Part shown: one piece after another, positions 10,399-18,513 of the stretch
Numbering within the stretch: position 1 is the stretch's first letter
How the letters are laid out: every line of letters starts with the position of its first letter
NCBI GenBank assembly: GCA_025362395.1
Contig: JANYGK010000053.1
Location: 62,001 to 126,000 of the forward strand
DNA from: Bacteroidota bacterium
Lineage (GTDB): Bacteria > Bacteroidota > Bacteroidia > B-17B0 > Aurantibacillaceae
Direction: 5' to 3'
Length of the DNA stretch: 64,000 nt
Program-made: the position numbers and the translations under genes
The notes under the pieces: generated by a model
The model's database searches: none
Told to the model about the DNA's origin: nothing
What the model saw: only the letters and a program-made list of their open reading frames with translations

Positions 10399-11058
10399 AT
10401 GAAATTTCATAAAGAAGGTATACCAACATTAATAGTTACTATTATATTTAGCGTTATTATTATTTCTATAGCGCAATTACTATTTTCGCCCTACGCCATT
10501 GCTCATTGGTTCTCGTATTTATTATCAGGTTTTTTATTGATCGTTGTTATTCAATTTTTTCGTCACCCGACCCGTACACACACAATCAGTGATAATGAAA
10601 TTATAGCGCCTGCCGATGGCAAGGTTGTGGTTATTGAAGAGACAGAAGAAACGGAATATTTTAAAAATAAACGCATCCAGGTTTCTATTTTTATGTCACC
10701 TACTAATGTGCATGTAAACCGCTACCCTATTGGCGGCGATGTAGTACATGCAAAATATTTTGAGGGAAAATTTTTAGTGGCTTCTTTACCAAAAGCAAGC
10801 ACAGAAAATGAACGCACAAGCATTGTAGTAAAACACGCTGCAAACGGCAAATCTGTTTTATTCAGGCAAGTTGCAGGCGCTTTGGCGCGACGTATTGTTA
10901 TGTATAGTAAGGTGGGCGATAAAGCAACGCAATGCGGAGAAATGGGATTTATTAAATTCGGTTCGCGCGTTGATCTGTTTTTGCCTTTAGATGTAAAGAT
11001 GAAAGTAAAAATAGGCGATGTGGTAATAGGCTCACAAACCGTTATCGCTGAGTTTTAA
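10399..11058 (+). CDS. psd: Phosphatidylserine decarboxylase, short form
   Basis: 219 residues from the ATG at 10399. Makes phosphatidylethanolamine from phosphatidylserine at the inner membrane. Two hydrophobic segments near the N-terminus (LIVTIIFSVIIISIAQLLF and FSYLLSGFLLIVVIQFF) precede the PSD domain: ADGKVVVIEE, the substrate-loop segment SIFMSPTNVHVNRYPIGG, and the self-cleavage site FGSRVDLFLP, where cleavage before Ser creates the pyruvoyl group. The length fits the short archaeal/Bacteroidota subgroup. A TTG 24 bases upstream extends the frame but lies inside the promoter box, so I reject it. The stop overlaps the stop of the convergent downstream gene by 4 bases. Confidence 0.93.
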   Translation: MKFHKEGIPTLIVTIIFSVIIISIAQLLFSPYAIAHWFSYLLSGFLLIVVIQFFRHPTRTHTISDNEIIAPADGKVVVIEETEETEYFKNKRIQVSIFMSPTNVHVNRYPIGGDVVHAKYFEGKFLVASLPKASTENERTSIVVKHAANGKSVLFRQVAGALARRIVMYSKVGDKATQCGEMGFIKFGSRVDLFLPLDVKMKVKIGDVVIGSQTVIAEF

Positions 11059-11906
11059 TATACGTAAGAAAGTATATTTGAAGGAATACTGTAGTCTTTA
11101 TTTAATTGGTAAAATTCTTCAAAGTGCTCGTTTAATGCACGAACACATCCTCTTAATCCAATAATCGATTTCGCTTTTATTGAATTGTTCATTATCTTTT
11201 TAATTTGTGTATTTAAAGTATCAATATCAATGTTAGCCCCTTGATTCGAAAGTTGAAGAGCGGGTTTAAAGCTTCTTTTAATTTGGAAATAAGGAAATGG
11301 TTTATGAAGCTGAATAAAATATCTATTCTTTATAACTATAGCAACTTCCCTGCTTACATTTCCTCTTTCAATTGCTTTAGCAGCATTTGATTCCAAGACA
11401 AAGCCTAAGGAAGAATTATATACTTGGCCACCTTCAGCAATTAAATAAAATGCAGCGTTACATATAATATTCGGATTAACTGCTAATGTAGCATCCACAA
11501 AAATTCCGGTAAGATTTTTCTTTTTTACGGAATCGGAAGTATTGGAATAAAAAAAATAAACAGGGCAAAATGTAAATTCTTTTAAATAAGCGGCTATAAC
11601 AATTTTATTGGTTATTGCTGTTTCTCTTTCCATCTGTGTGGCCATATCTATATTGCCTGCGACTTTAAATTCGTTTATTAAGTTTGAATTTGTTTTAAGC
11701 CTTACTAATAAAGCGCCTTTTTTTAATAAAATAATCTGTGCTTTTGCTACACCGTCTCTAAGACTGCTGAAATCTGTATAAGAAGTGTCGTTTTTATAAT
11801 CTTTAATTTTTGGAGATTTCACACCTTCTCCTTCCTCTTGAGAAAAGCCTATAGTGCTAAATAAGCATAAGGCACCCAATAATATTTTATTTAATTTCTG
11901 AGCCAT
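11055..11906 (-). CDS. Secreted protein of unknown function
   Basis: 283 residues with a clear signal peptide ([23 protein letters not shown]). I do not recognise the family. The mature part has an N-terminal charged stretch, then [19 protein letters not shown], and a hydrophobic-aromatic middle region ([33 protein letters not shown]), with no lipobox and no T9SS tail. The start lies 20 bases inside the 3' end of metG, in another frame, so it is probably translated from the metG transcript. A soluble periplasmic location is most likely. Confidence 0.7.
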   Translation of the reverse strand: MAQKLNKILLGALCLFSTIGFSQEEGEGVKSPKIKDYKNDTSYTDFSSLRDGVAKAQIILLKKGALLVRLKTNSNLINEFKVAGNIDMATQMERETAITNKIVIAAYLKEFTFCPVYFFYSNTSDSVKKKNLTGIFVDATLAVNPNIICNAAFYLIAEGGQVYNSSLGFVLESNAAKAIERGNVSREVAIVIKNRYFIQLHKPFPYFQIKRSFKPALQLSNQGANIDIDTLNTQIKKIMNNSIKAKSIIGLRGCVRALNEHFEEFYQLNKDYSIPSNILSYVY

Positions 11907-13926
11907 TATTAAAGTCAGGTTTTGTAGAATTCATAAAACTTAGTTCTCCCTCTGCATTCGAGGCCATTAAGATCATCCCTTGACTTTCAATCCCTTTTAT
12001 TTTACGGGGTGCCAAGTTAACTAATACACTTACCTTTTGTCCTATAATATCTTCCGGTTTATACCATTCCGCAATACCGCTTACTACTGTGCGTGTATCA
12101 ATACCCACATCTATTTTTAATTTTAAAAGCTTATCTGTTTTAGGAACTCGTTCAGCTTCTAATATAGTGCCTGTACGAATATCCATTTTACTGAAATCAT
12201 CAAAGCTTGTTTCTGCTTTAGCGGGCGGGACTACAATTACTGTATTGTTTTTCTTACTAAGCTCCAGTTTATCTATCTGTATTTTAATCTCTTCATCTTC
12301 GATCTTAGCAAATAATAATTCGTCCTTATTAATTTGGTGTCCGGCAGCCATATTAGATGTCTGTTTAGCAGCGTGCCATTTTAAAACAGGCATATTAAGC
12401 ATGTTCAATAATTTTGCTGAGGTAAACGGCAAGAACGGTTCGCATACAATAGCAAGGTTACAGGTAATTTGTAACGCAATGTTCATAATGGTTTTTACGC
12501 GAACTTCATCTGTTTTAATAAGCTTCCATGGCTCAGTGTCGGCTAAATATTTATTTCCTAACCGGGCTAAGTTCATCATTTCCGCCAAAGCTTCCCTAAA
12601 CCTGAATGCTTCAATAGAAGCCACTATTTTATCCGGAAATGATGCCAGTTGTTCAAGAGTTAAAAGATCTTCTTTTGTAAATGTTTCAGCGGAAGGCACA
12701 CTGCCGTGATAGTATTTATGCGTTAATACCAAGGTACGGTTCACAAAATTACCAAGTATAGCAACAAGCTCACTGTTATTTTTAGTTTGGAAATCAGCCC
12801 AAGTAAAATCATTGTCTTTTGTTTCGGGAGCATTGGCGCAAAGCATATAACGGAGTACGTCCTGCTTGTCTTTAAAATCGATTAAGTACTCGTGCAGCCA
12901 AACTGCCCAGTTTTTGGAAGTGGAGATTTTATTTCCTTCTAAATTTAAAAACTCATTGGCCGGTACATTATCAGCTAATATATAATCGCCGTGTTCCATT
13001 AACATAGCGGGAAAAATAATGCAATGAAATACAATATTATCCTTACCTATAAAATGGATCAAGCGCGTGTCTTTATTCTTCCAATATAATTCCCAATCTG
13101 TCGGTCTTAATTCTTTGGTTGCAGAAATGTACCCGATGGGCGCATCAAACCATACGTACAATACTTTGCCTTCTGCGCCTTTAACCGGTACGGGTACACC
13201 CCAGTCAAGGTCACGGGTCATAGCGCGCGGCTGTAACCCGTCGCCATTGTCGAGCCAGCTTTTGCATTGGCCTGTAACATTTGCTTTCCAGTCTTTATGC
13301 TCATTTAAATAAGCCTGAATTTTTGGTTGCAATTTATCTAAAGGTAAAAACCAGTTTTTGGTGAGTTTTAAAACAGGCTTGCTCCCGCTCAACGTCGATT
13401 TGGGATTAATAAGGTCGGTTGCATTTAAAGTACTTCCGCATTTTTCGCATTGGTCGCCATACGCATTGGGATTTGCGCAATTAGGGCAGGTCCCAATGAT
13501 ATAACGGTCTGATAGAAACTGCTTTGCTTCTTCGTCATAATATTGTTCTGTGGTTTCTTCGGTAAAGGAACCTTTGTCATACAATGTTTTAAAAAAATCG
13601 GAAGCCGTTTGATGGTGAATTTGATTAGAGGTACGTGAATACACATCAAAAGAGATCCCGAACTCTTTGAAAGAATCACCCATCATTTTATGGTATTTAT
13701 CAACGATTTCTTTAGGCGTAGTACCTTCTATTTTTGCCCTTATAGGGATAGCAGCGCCGTGTTCATCGCTTCCGCAAATAAATAAGATGTCTTCGCCTTT
13801 ACTTCTTTTATACCTCACATAAATATCGGAAGGCAGGTAGCAGCCTGCCAAATGGCCTATATGGAGCGGGCCGTTAGCATAAGGTAGTGCGGAAGTAACA
13901 AGTGTACGTTTATAAATAGCCGGCAT
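11887..13926 (-). CDS. metG: Methionyl-tRNA synthetase with C-terminal tRNA-binding domain
   Basis: 679 residues. Charges tRNA-Met. The HIGH signature is PLHIGHLAG near residue 22; the zinc knuckle is [19 protein letters not shown] (four Cys, the MetG1 type); the KMSKS loop is GNKISTSKN. An anticodon-binding helical domain follows, and then an EMAPII/Trbp111-like OB-fold domain ([18 protein letters not shown]) at about 570-679, which aids tRNA binding and dimerisation. Full length for the Bacteroidota form. It is the first gene of a two-gene minus-strand unit with the overlapping secreted protein. Confidence 0.97.
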   Translation of the reverse strand: MPAIYKRTLVTSALPYANGPLHIGHLAGCYLPSDIYVRYKRSKGEDILFICGSDEHGAAIPIRAKIEGTTPKEIVDKYHKMMGDSFKEFGISFDVYSRTSNQIHHQTASDFFKTLYDKGSFTEETTEQYYDEEAKQFLSDRYIIGTCPNCANPNAYGDQCEKCGSTLNATDLINPKSTLSGSKPVLKLTKNWFLPLDKLQPKIQAYLNEHKDWKANVTGQCKSWLDNGDGLQPRAMTRDLDWGVPVPVKGAEGKVLYVWFDAPIGYISATKELRPTDWELYWKNKDTRLIHFIGKDNIVFHCIIFPAMLMEHGDYILADNVPANEFLNLEGNKISTSKNWAVWLHEYLIDFKDKQDVLRYMLCANAPETKDNDFTWADFQTKNNSELVAILGNFVNRTLVLTHKYYHGSVPSAETFTKEDLLTLEQLASFPDKIVASIEAFRFREALAEMMNLARLGNKYLADTEPWKLIKTDEVRVKTIMNIALQITCNLAIVCEPFLPFTSAKLLNMLNMPVLKWHAAKQTSNMAAGHQINKDELLFAKIEDEEIKIQIDKLELSKKNNTVIVVPPAKAETSFDDFSKMDIRTGTILEAERVPKTDKLLKLKIDVGIDTRTVVSGIAEWYKPEDIIGQKVSVLVNLAPRKIKGIESQGMILMASNAEGELSFMNSTKPDFNNGSEIK

Positions 13927-14006
13927 AGTGATGGTTAATAGAAAAAAATAGTGTAAAATTGTGTAAAGATAGCATTAAACTTTTATTCATTAAAACTCAA
14001 AAATGT

Positions 14007-14858
14007 ATGGCAAGCAACGGTAAAGAAATCTGGAAACAAATTCCATCGTTAAAAGGAACTACCAATAGAAATTATGCAGTCTCCAATCATGGAAGGCTGG
14101 CCTCGTTTGATACCGACCTAAATAATAAATTAATGCTAAAACCACATTTGAACGGTGGTTTTCCTTTGATTTCCGTAAACAGTAACGGAAAATCAAAAGC
14201 ATTATTTATTCATAATGCAGTTGCTGAAGTTTTTTTAAAAAAGCGGAATCCCAAATGTATACGTGTCATCCATCTTGACCATAATAAAGCTAATAATGAA
14301 TTTTCTAATTTAAAATGGGTCACACAAACGGAGCAAATCGAGCATAGTAAAAAAAGTCCTTTAGTACGTGAGGCCATTGCACGGAAAGTACATACAGGGG
14401 CAACCGCTAAAAAATTAGACGAGAAAAAAGTAATTCGACTTAAAAAAGAATTATGGGATCCTAAACGTAAGATTACCCTTAAAAAATTAGCGGAAAAATA
14501 CGGCATTGCCGAAATGAATTTGTACCGTATTAAAAGCGGTGAAATGTGGTTCCATGTTCATGTGGAAGGCGAGCCGATGTTTACAAAGTATAAAGAACAA
14601 TTGAAAAACATTGAATTCCATAATAAAAAGGAGGCAAAAGCAACCGCTGAAAAAGTAAAAAAGATAGCAGCTGCGAAAAAAGTAGAAGTAGAACGAAAAA
14701 AGAAAAGCGATACGGCAAAAAAATCCAAAGTATCAAAACCTGCGCCTAAAAAAGAAAAAAAATCAGCAGATAAACCTAAGTCCTTAAAGAAGGGAAAAGA
14801 AAAAGAACCTAAAAAAGGCAAAAAAGACAAGAAGAATAAGAAGAGTAAAAAAAAGTAA
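14007..14858 (+). CDS. NUMOD4/HNH protein with lysine-rich tail
   Basis: About 283 residues from the ATG at 14007; the longer frame from a TTG at 13959 adds 16 unlikely residues. The N-terminus EIWKQIPSLKG...NYAVSNHGRLAS fits NUMOD4. It is followed by an HNH_3-type element with IHLDHNKANNEFSNLKWVT, keeping the His and Asn residues of the H-N-N motif. A helix-turn-helix-like segment (KVIRLKKELW...ITLKKLAEKYGIAEMNLYRIKSG) comes next, then about 100 residues that are mostly Lys, Ala, Glu and Pro, ending in a poly-Lys run. Such layouts are seen in phage or homing nucleases, but the histone H1-like tail is unusual and suggests chromosomal DNA binding. Nuclease activity is an inference. The LD-carboxypeptidase starts one base after the stop, so the two are linked. 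Confidence 0.75.
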   Translation: MASNGKEIWKQIPSLKGTTNRNYAVSNHGRLASFDTDLNNKLMLKPHLNGGFPLISVNSNGKSKALFIHNAVAEVFLKKRNPKCIRVIHLDHNKANNEFSNLKWVTQTEQIEHSKKSPLVREAIARKVHTGATAKKLDEKKVIRLKKELWDPKRKITLKKLAEKYGIAEMNLYRIKSGEMWFHVHVEGEPMFTKYKEQLKNIEFHNKKEAKATAEKVKKIAAAKKVEVERKKKSDTAKKSKVSKPAPKKEKKSADKPKSLKKGKEKEPKKGKKDKKNKKSKKK

Positions 14859-14859
14859 C

Positions 14860-15753
14860 ATGATACAACCTTCTTACTTAAAAAAAGGTGATGCCGTTGC
14901 AATTGTTGCTACTGCAAGAAAAATAAGTAAAGGAGAAATACAGCCGGCCGTAACTTTTTTGGAGAGTTACGGCCTTTCGGTTGAGCTTGGAGAAAACTTA
15001 TTTGCGCTCGATCATCAGTATGCCGGCACGGATAAACAAAGAACGAACGATCTGCAAAAGGCATTAGATGATACGACGATAAAGGCCGTTTTTATAGCCC
15101 GTGGCGGTTATGGCACCGTGAGACTTATTGAGGCACTTAATTTTTCTGAATTCTTAAAACACCCTAAGTGGATAATAGGTTACAGTGATGTAACTGTATT
15201 GCATAACGCCGTTTTTAATTTGGGTGTTATGACCTTGCATGCCACCATGCCTATTAATTTTCATAAGCATGAACAAGCTGCAAAAACTATGATGCAGGCT
15301 TTATTTGGAGAGTTAAAACATATTACTACCCCTGTGGAAAAGGTAAACCGATTTGGAAAATCCAAAGCCAAAGTTGTTGGCGGAAATTTATCGTTGATCT
15401 ATTCTCTTTCCGGAACCCCTTACGATATTAATACGGACGGTACTATTTTATTTTTGGAAGACCTTGATGAATATTTGTACCATATTGACCGTATGATGAT
15501 GCAATTAAAATTAGCGGGCAAATTAAAAAACCTTGCAGGGCTTATAGTTGGGGGCATGACAGACATGAAGGATAATTTAGTGCCATTCGGGAAAACAGCC
15601 GAACACATTATTTTAGATGCCGTGAAAGAATATAATTACCCGGTGTGCTTTAATTTTCCCGCGGGACATATTGATAAGAATCTGGCCTTATATCTTGGTA
15701 AAGAAGCTGAATTGAATGTAACAAACGAAAGTGTAACTTTGATATATCTTTAA
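14860..15753 (+). CDS. LD-carboxypeptidase, peptidase family S66 (LdcA-like)
   Basis: 297 residues. Cleaves the terminal D-Ala from murein tetrapeptides during peptidoglycan recycling. Family marks: KKGDAVAIVATAR at the start, the ARGGYGTVRL loop, the nucleophile Ser in IGYSDVTVLHN, the acidic residue in FLEDLDEYLYHIDRM, and the C-terminal His in FPAGHIDKN, which together make the S66 Ser-Glu-His triad. No signal peptide, so cytoplasmic as in LdcA. One base separates it from the HNH gene and 13 bases from the hydrolase that follows. Confidence 0.92.
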   Translation: MIQPSYLKKGDAVAIVATARKISKGEIQPAVTFLESYGLSVELGENLFALDHQYAGTDKQRTNDLQKALDDTTIKAVFIARGGYGTVRLIEALNFSEFLKHPKWIIGYSDVTVLHNAVFNLGVMTLHATMPINFHKHEQAAKTMMQALFGELKHITTPVEKVNRFGKSKAKVVGGNLSLIYSLSGTPYDINTDGTILFLEDLDEYLYHIDRMMMQLKLAGKLKNLAGLIVGGMTDMKDNLVPFGKTAEHIILDAVKEYNYPVCFNFPAGHIDKNLALYLGKEAELNVTNESVTLIYL

Positions 15754-15766
15754 GAACTATAATACC

Positions 15767-16567
15767 ATGTTTTGTAAAACAAGCGATAATTTAAATATCT
15801 ACTACGAAGTTCATGGAAATGAACAGGCTGCTGAAACAATAGTGTTTTTAAATGGCCTGTCACAGTCCACGATAGCTTGGATGTTAACGCTTCCTTATTT
15901 TAAAAAGGAATACAAAATCGTTTTAATTGATTTCATCTTTCAGGGAAAAAGCGACAAGACAGGCGAGTGGCGTAATTTTGATCAGCACGCTAAAGATCTT
16001 TTATCTGTATTGGATGCACTCAACATTCAAAAGTCGGTAATTGCCGGTTTATCTTACGGAAGCATGGTAGCACAACATTTTACGGTTAATTATCCGACTC
16101 GTGTTTCTAAATTATTACTAATGGCCACCTTCGCCAATAAAACACCTTATTACGAGGCTATTGAGCTGTCGTGGTGGCGGGCGCTTGAGTTTGGCGGGTA
16201 TAATTTAATGTTAGATATTATGTTGCCTACTGTTTTAAGCGAACGTTATTTTTCGAACCCCCTCATGCCGATTGATTTGATGAAGCAAGCAAGGCAGGAA
16301 ACGCAGGATGATAAGCAATCGCTGTTTAAATTAATGCGAGCCACCAAAGAACGCCCGGATTACAGGCCCGAACTTAAAAAAATTACCGTTCCTACATTAG
16401 TGATACAAGGAGAAAAGGACATGCTGCTTCCCGTACATTTAGCGGATGAAGTAACTAAAGCTATTCCTAACGCTCAACTAAAAGTTATTCCCAATGCAGG
16501 CCATACGCTCAACTTGGAAGCAGTGCCGCAAATGTGTGCCCTGATCAGTGATTTTATAAAAAGGTAA
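15767..16567 (+). CDS. Alpha/beta-fold hydrolase
   Basis: 266 residues with a complete alpha/beta hydrolase layout: oxyanion-hole region VFLNGLSQST, nucleophile elbow GLSYGSMVAQ, acid in VIQGEKDMLLPVH and catalytic His in NAGHTLNLEAVP. The cap region (about 130-190) is helical. The organisation resembles 3-oxoadipate enol-lactonase and other small esterases, but no substrate can be read from the sequence. It follows the LD-carboxypeptidase by 13 bases and is probably in the same transcript. No signal peptide. Confidence 0.88.
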   Translation: MFCKTSDNLNIYYEVHGNEQAAETIVFLNGLSQSTIAWMLTLPYFKKEYKIVLIDFIFQGKSDKTGEWRNFDQHAKDLLSVLDALNIQKSVIAGLSYGSMVAQHFTVNYPTRVSKLLLMATFANKTPYYEAIELSWWRALEFGGYNLMLDIMLPTVLSERYFSNPLMPIDLMKQARQETQDDKQSLFKLMRATKERPDYRPELKKITVPTLVIQGEKDMLLPVHLADEVTKAIPNAQLKVIPNAGHTLNLEAVPQMCALISDFIKR

Positions 16568-16580
16568 AATAACTTTTTGT

Positions 16581-16617
16581 ACATCCGCATCCGTGAAATC
16601 TGCGAAATCTGCGGGAC
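16581..16617. repeat. Intergenic tandem GAAATCTGC element
   Basis: A short GC-richer island in the hydrolase-tyrS gap containing two adjacent copies of GAAATCTGC (16595-16603 and 16604-16612) with CATCCGCATCC on the left. From memory, strings of this kind recur between genes in many Bacteroidota genomes. The function is unknown. Confidence 0.45.
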
Positions 16618-16634
16618 TAATCCACAATTATTTC

Positions 16635-16642
16635 TATTTTTG
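16635..16642 (+). promoter_or_regulatory. Candidate -7 box for tyrS
   Basis: Perfect TAnnTTTG (TATTTTTG) ending 17 bases before the tyrS ATG. No good TTTG was seen at the -33 distance, so this is a half-supported promoter. Confidence 0.4.
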
Positions 16643-16659
16643 ATGTTCAGTTTTTTACG

Positions 16660-17946
16660 ATGGAAAATAATTTTATAGAGGAGTTAACCTGGCGCGGCGT
16701 TTTACACGATATCATGCCCGGTACGGAAGAGTTATTAGCTAAAGGAGTTACGACAGGGTATATCGGGTTTGACCCGACTGCAGATAGTTTACACGTTGGG
16801 AGCTTAGCGCAAATTATGACTTTAGTACGCTTTCAAAGAGCAGGACATAAACCGTTAGCTTTAGTGGGTGGCGCTACAGGTATGGTTGGTGACCCAAGCG
16901 GTAAATCGGCCGAACGTAATTTGCTCGATAATGAAACACTTAATAAAAACGTAGAAGGGATTAAAAATCAATTAAGTAAATTCCTTGATTTTAATGATTC
17001 TGCCAACGGAGCGGAACTGGTAAATAATTACGATTGGTTTAAAAATTATTCATTTCTTGATTTTATTCGTGATGCCGGGAAACACATTACGGTAAATTAC
17101 ATGATGGCAAAAGATTCTGTAAAGAACCGCATTACTGGCGATACGGGCATGTCTTTTACCGAATTCAGCTACCAGTTAATTCAAGGGTATGATTTTTACC
17201 ATTTATGGAAAGAAAAAAACTGTACACTCCAAATGGGTGGAAGCGATCAGTGGGGAAATATTACAACAGGTACCGAATTTATCAGGCGCAAGGCAAGCGG
17301 TGAAGCATTTGCTTTAACGACGCAGCTCATTAAAAAAGCAGACGGAACTAAATTCGGAAAATCGGAAAGCGGAAATATTTGGTTGGATCCGGAGAAGACG
17401 TCGCCTTATAAATTTCATCAGTTTTGGTTGAATGTAAGTGATGAAGATGCTAAAGCATACATTCGTATTTTTACATTACTATCTAAAACGGATGTAGAAA
17501 CATTGGAAAGTAAACACGCCGAAGCCCCCCATGAACGCCATTTACAAAAGGCATTAGCCAATGAAATTACCGAGAGGGTGCATCAGGCAGATGCGGTAAA
17601 AGAAGCTGTTGCGACAGCTGAATTTTTATTTAAAGCTAAATCAGAAGATGTTTCTAAACTCAGTGAAACTGAATTTGGAAAATTATTAGGCGGTATTGAT
17701 ACATTTGAGGTAAGTAAGCAAGACGTTATACCCGGTATTTCTTTGGTAGATTTGTTAGTGGATAAAACCACTGTTTTTCCGAGTAAAACAGAAGCCCGTA
17801 AAATGATACAAGGCAATGCCGTAAGTCTTAATAAAATAAAAATAGTGGACACAAACGCTCAAATAACCCTATCACAATTTAATACAGAAAAACATTTATT
17901 GATCAGCAAAGGAAAAAAAGAAAATTATTTAATAAAACTAGTTTAA
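16660..17946 (+). CDS. tyrS: Tyrosyl-tRNA synthetase
   Basis: 428 residues, the usual bacterial TyrRS length. Class I signatures: the HIGH-equivalent HVGSLAQIM in [14 protein letters not shown] near residue 45, tyrosine-pocket residues in [13 protein letters not shown] and [10 protein letters not shown], and the KMSKS-equivalent [13 protein letters not shown]. The C-terminal S4-like RNA-binding domain is present ([20 protein letters not shown]) up to the end. It stands alone: the gaps on both sides hold repeat-like islands. Confidence 0.97.
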   Translation: MENNFIEELTWRGVLHDIMPGTEELLAKGVTTGYIGFDPTADSLHVGSLAQIMTLVRFQRAGHKPLALVGGATGMVGDPSGKSAERNLLDNETLNKNVEGIKNQLSKFLDFNDSANGAELVNNYDWFKNYSFLDFIRDAGKHITVNYMMAKDSVKNRITGDTGMSFTEFSYQLIQGYDFYHLWKEKNCTLQMGGSDQWGNITTGTEFIRRKASGEAFALTTQLIKKADGTKFGKSESGNIWLDPEKTSPYKFHQFWLNVSDEDAKAYIRIFTLLSKTDVETLESKHAEAPHERHLQKALANEITERVHQADAVKEAVATAEFLFKAKSEDVSKLSETEFGKLLGGIDTFEVSKQDVIPGISLVDLLVDKTTVFPSKTEARKMIQGNAVSLNKIKIVDTNAQITLSQFNTEKHLLISKGKKENYLIKLV

Positions 17947-17973
17947 GCCCACTTTTTTCTCTACGAAAATTCA

Positions 17974-17990
17974 TTGCGCCTTTGCGTTTA
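17974..17990. repeat. Short TTGCG-type intergenic element
   Basis: The gap between tyrS and the next gene holds two TTGCG units (TTGCGCCTTTGCG) followed by an A-rich run. This resembles the 'CTTTGCG' fragments that I recall as scattered in Bacteroidota intergenic DNA. Identity is uncertain. Confidence 0.35.
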
Positions 17991-18004
17991 AAAATAGAAT
18001 TAAC

Positions 18005-18403
18005 ATGATAAAAGATATTATATTTCCGGAAGTAGAAGATGTGGCTGTTGCTATAGTGCAAGAACACGAAGGCTTGGAGGAATACGCCGTGTACTTGATC
18101 AATTTAAAAGCTGTTTCTATACTTAATGTGTTGGTTACTTCCACCGGTTACGGATTAATAAATGATGAGCATAAAAAAACAAGCACCCTTCGTCATTTTT
18201 TTGAAGAAATAAAACAGCACGATTTTATTCAGATAGAGCCTATTACAAATGAAGTGTTTGGTTTAACTAACGAATATTGGGTCAGTTTTACTTTAAATGA
18301 TCAGCTGTTGGATAAAAAATTTATCTTCCTCCCTGAAACCATTGTGCCTGATAATTTTATAACAATCCCGATCATTAATAAAAAAGGAGTATTAATAAAA
18401 TAA
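18005..18403 (+). CDS. Conserved Bacteroidota protein of unknown function
   Basis: 132 residues, soluble, no signal peptide or membrane segment. It begins MIKDIIFPEVEDVAVAIVQE and contains KKTSTLRHFFEEI and NEVFGLTNEYWVSF, ending with IPIINKKGVLIK. From memory it matches a small Bacteroidota family often mislabelled 'phenylalanyl-tRNA synthetase subunit alpha'; it has none of the PheS catalytic motifs and is far too short. It lies 110 bases upstream of the fused E1 gene on the same strand. Function unknown. Confidence 0.7.
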   Translation: MIKDIIFPEVEDVAVAIVQEHEGLEEYAVYLINLKAVSILNVLVTSTGYGLINDEHKKTSTLRHFFEEIKQHDFIQIEPITNEVFGLTNEYWVSFTLNDQLLDKKFIFLPETIVPDNFITIPIINKKGVLIK

Positions 18404-18457
18404 GGCTTATTTTTCTCTAAAAATTTAGACGTACCCACTGTTTTTTCTGACGATTGT

Positions 18458-18490
18458 TTTGGTCATACCAAAGTAAATTTCATATATTTA
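18458..18490 (+). promoter_or_regulatory. Weak candidate promoter for the E1 fusion gene
   Basis: TTTG at 18458-18461, a 21-base spacer, then TATATTTA (18483-18490, one mismatch to TAnnTTTG), ending 23 bases before the ATG at 18514. Confidence 0.3.
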
Positions 18491-18513
18491 GTATTCTTAA
18501 GTATTAAATATAC

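Noticed and set aside
12089-12709. 206-codon plus-strand frame inside metG
   Set aside because: Lies wholly antisense to metG, which has full synthetase motifs; the translated product has no recognisable pattern.
13959-14006. TTG-start extension of the HNH protein
   Set aside because: The added 16 residues do not fit NUMOD4; the ATG at 14007 starts just before the domain.
14558-14902. Minus-strand frame rich in Phe/Leu opposite the HNH tail
   Set aside because: It is the antisense image of the Lys-rich tail (AAA/AAG gives TTT/CTT); low-complexity shadow, not a membrane protein.
18005-18403. PheS-like tRNA synthetase fragment
   Set aside because: The family is often labelled so, but the 132 residues have no class II synthetase motif.
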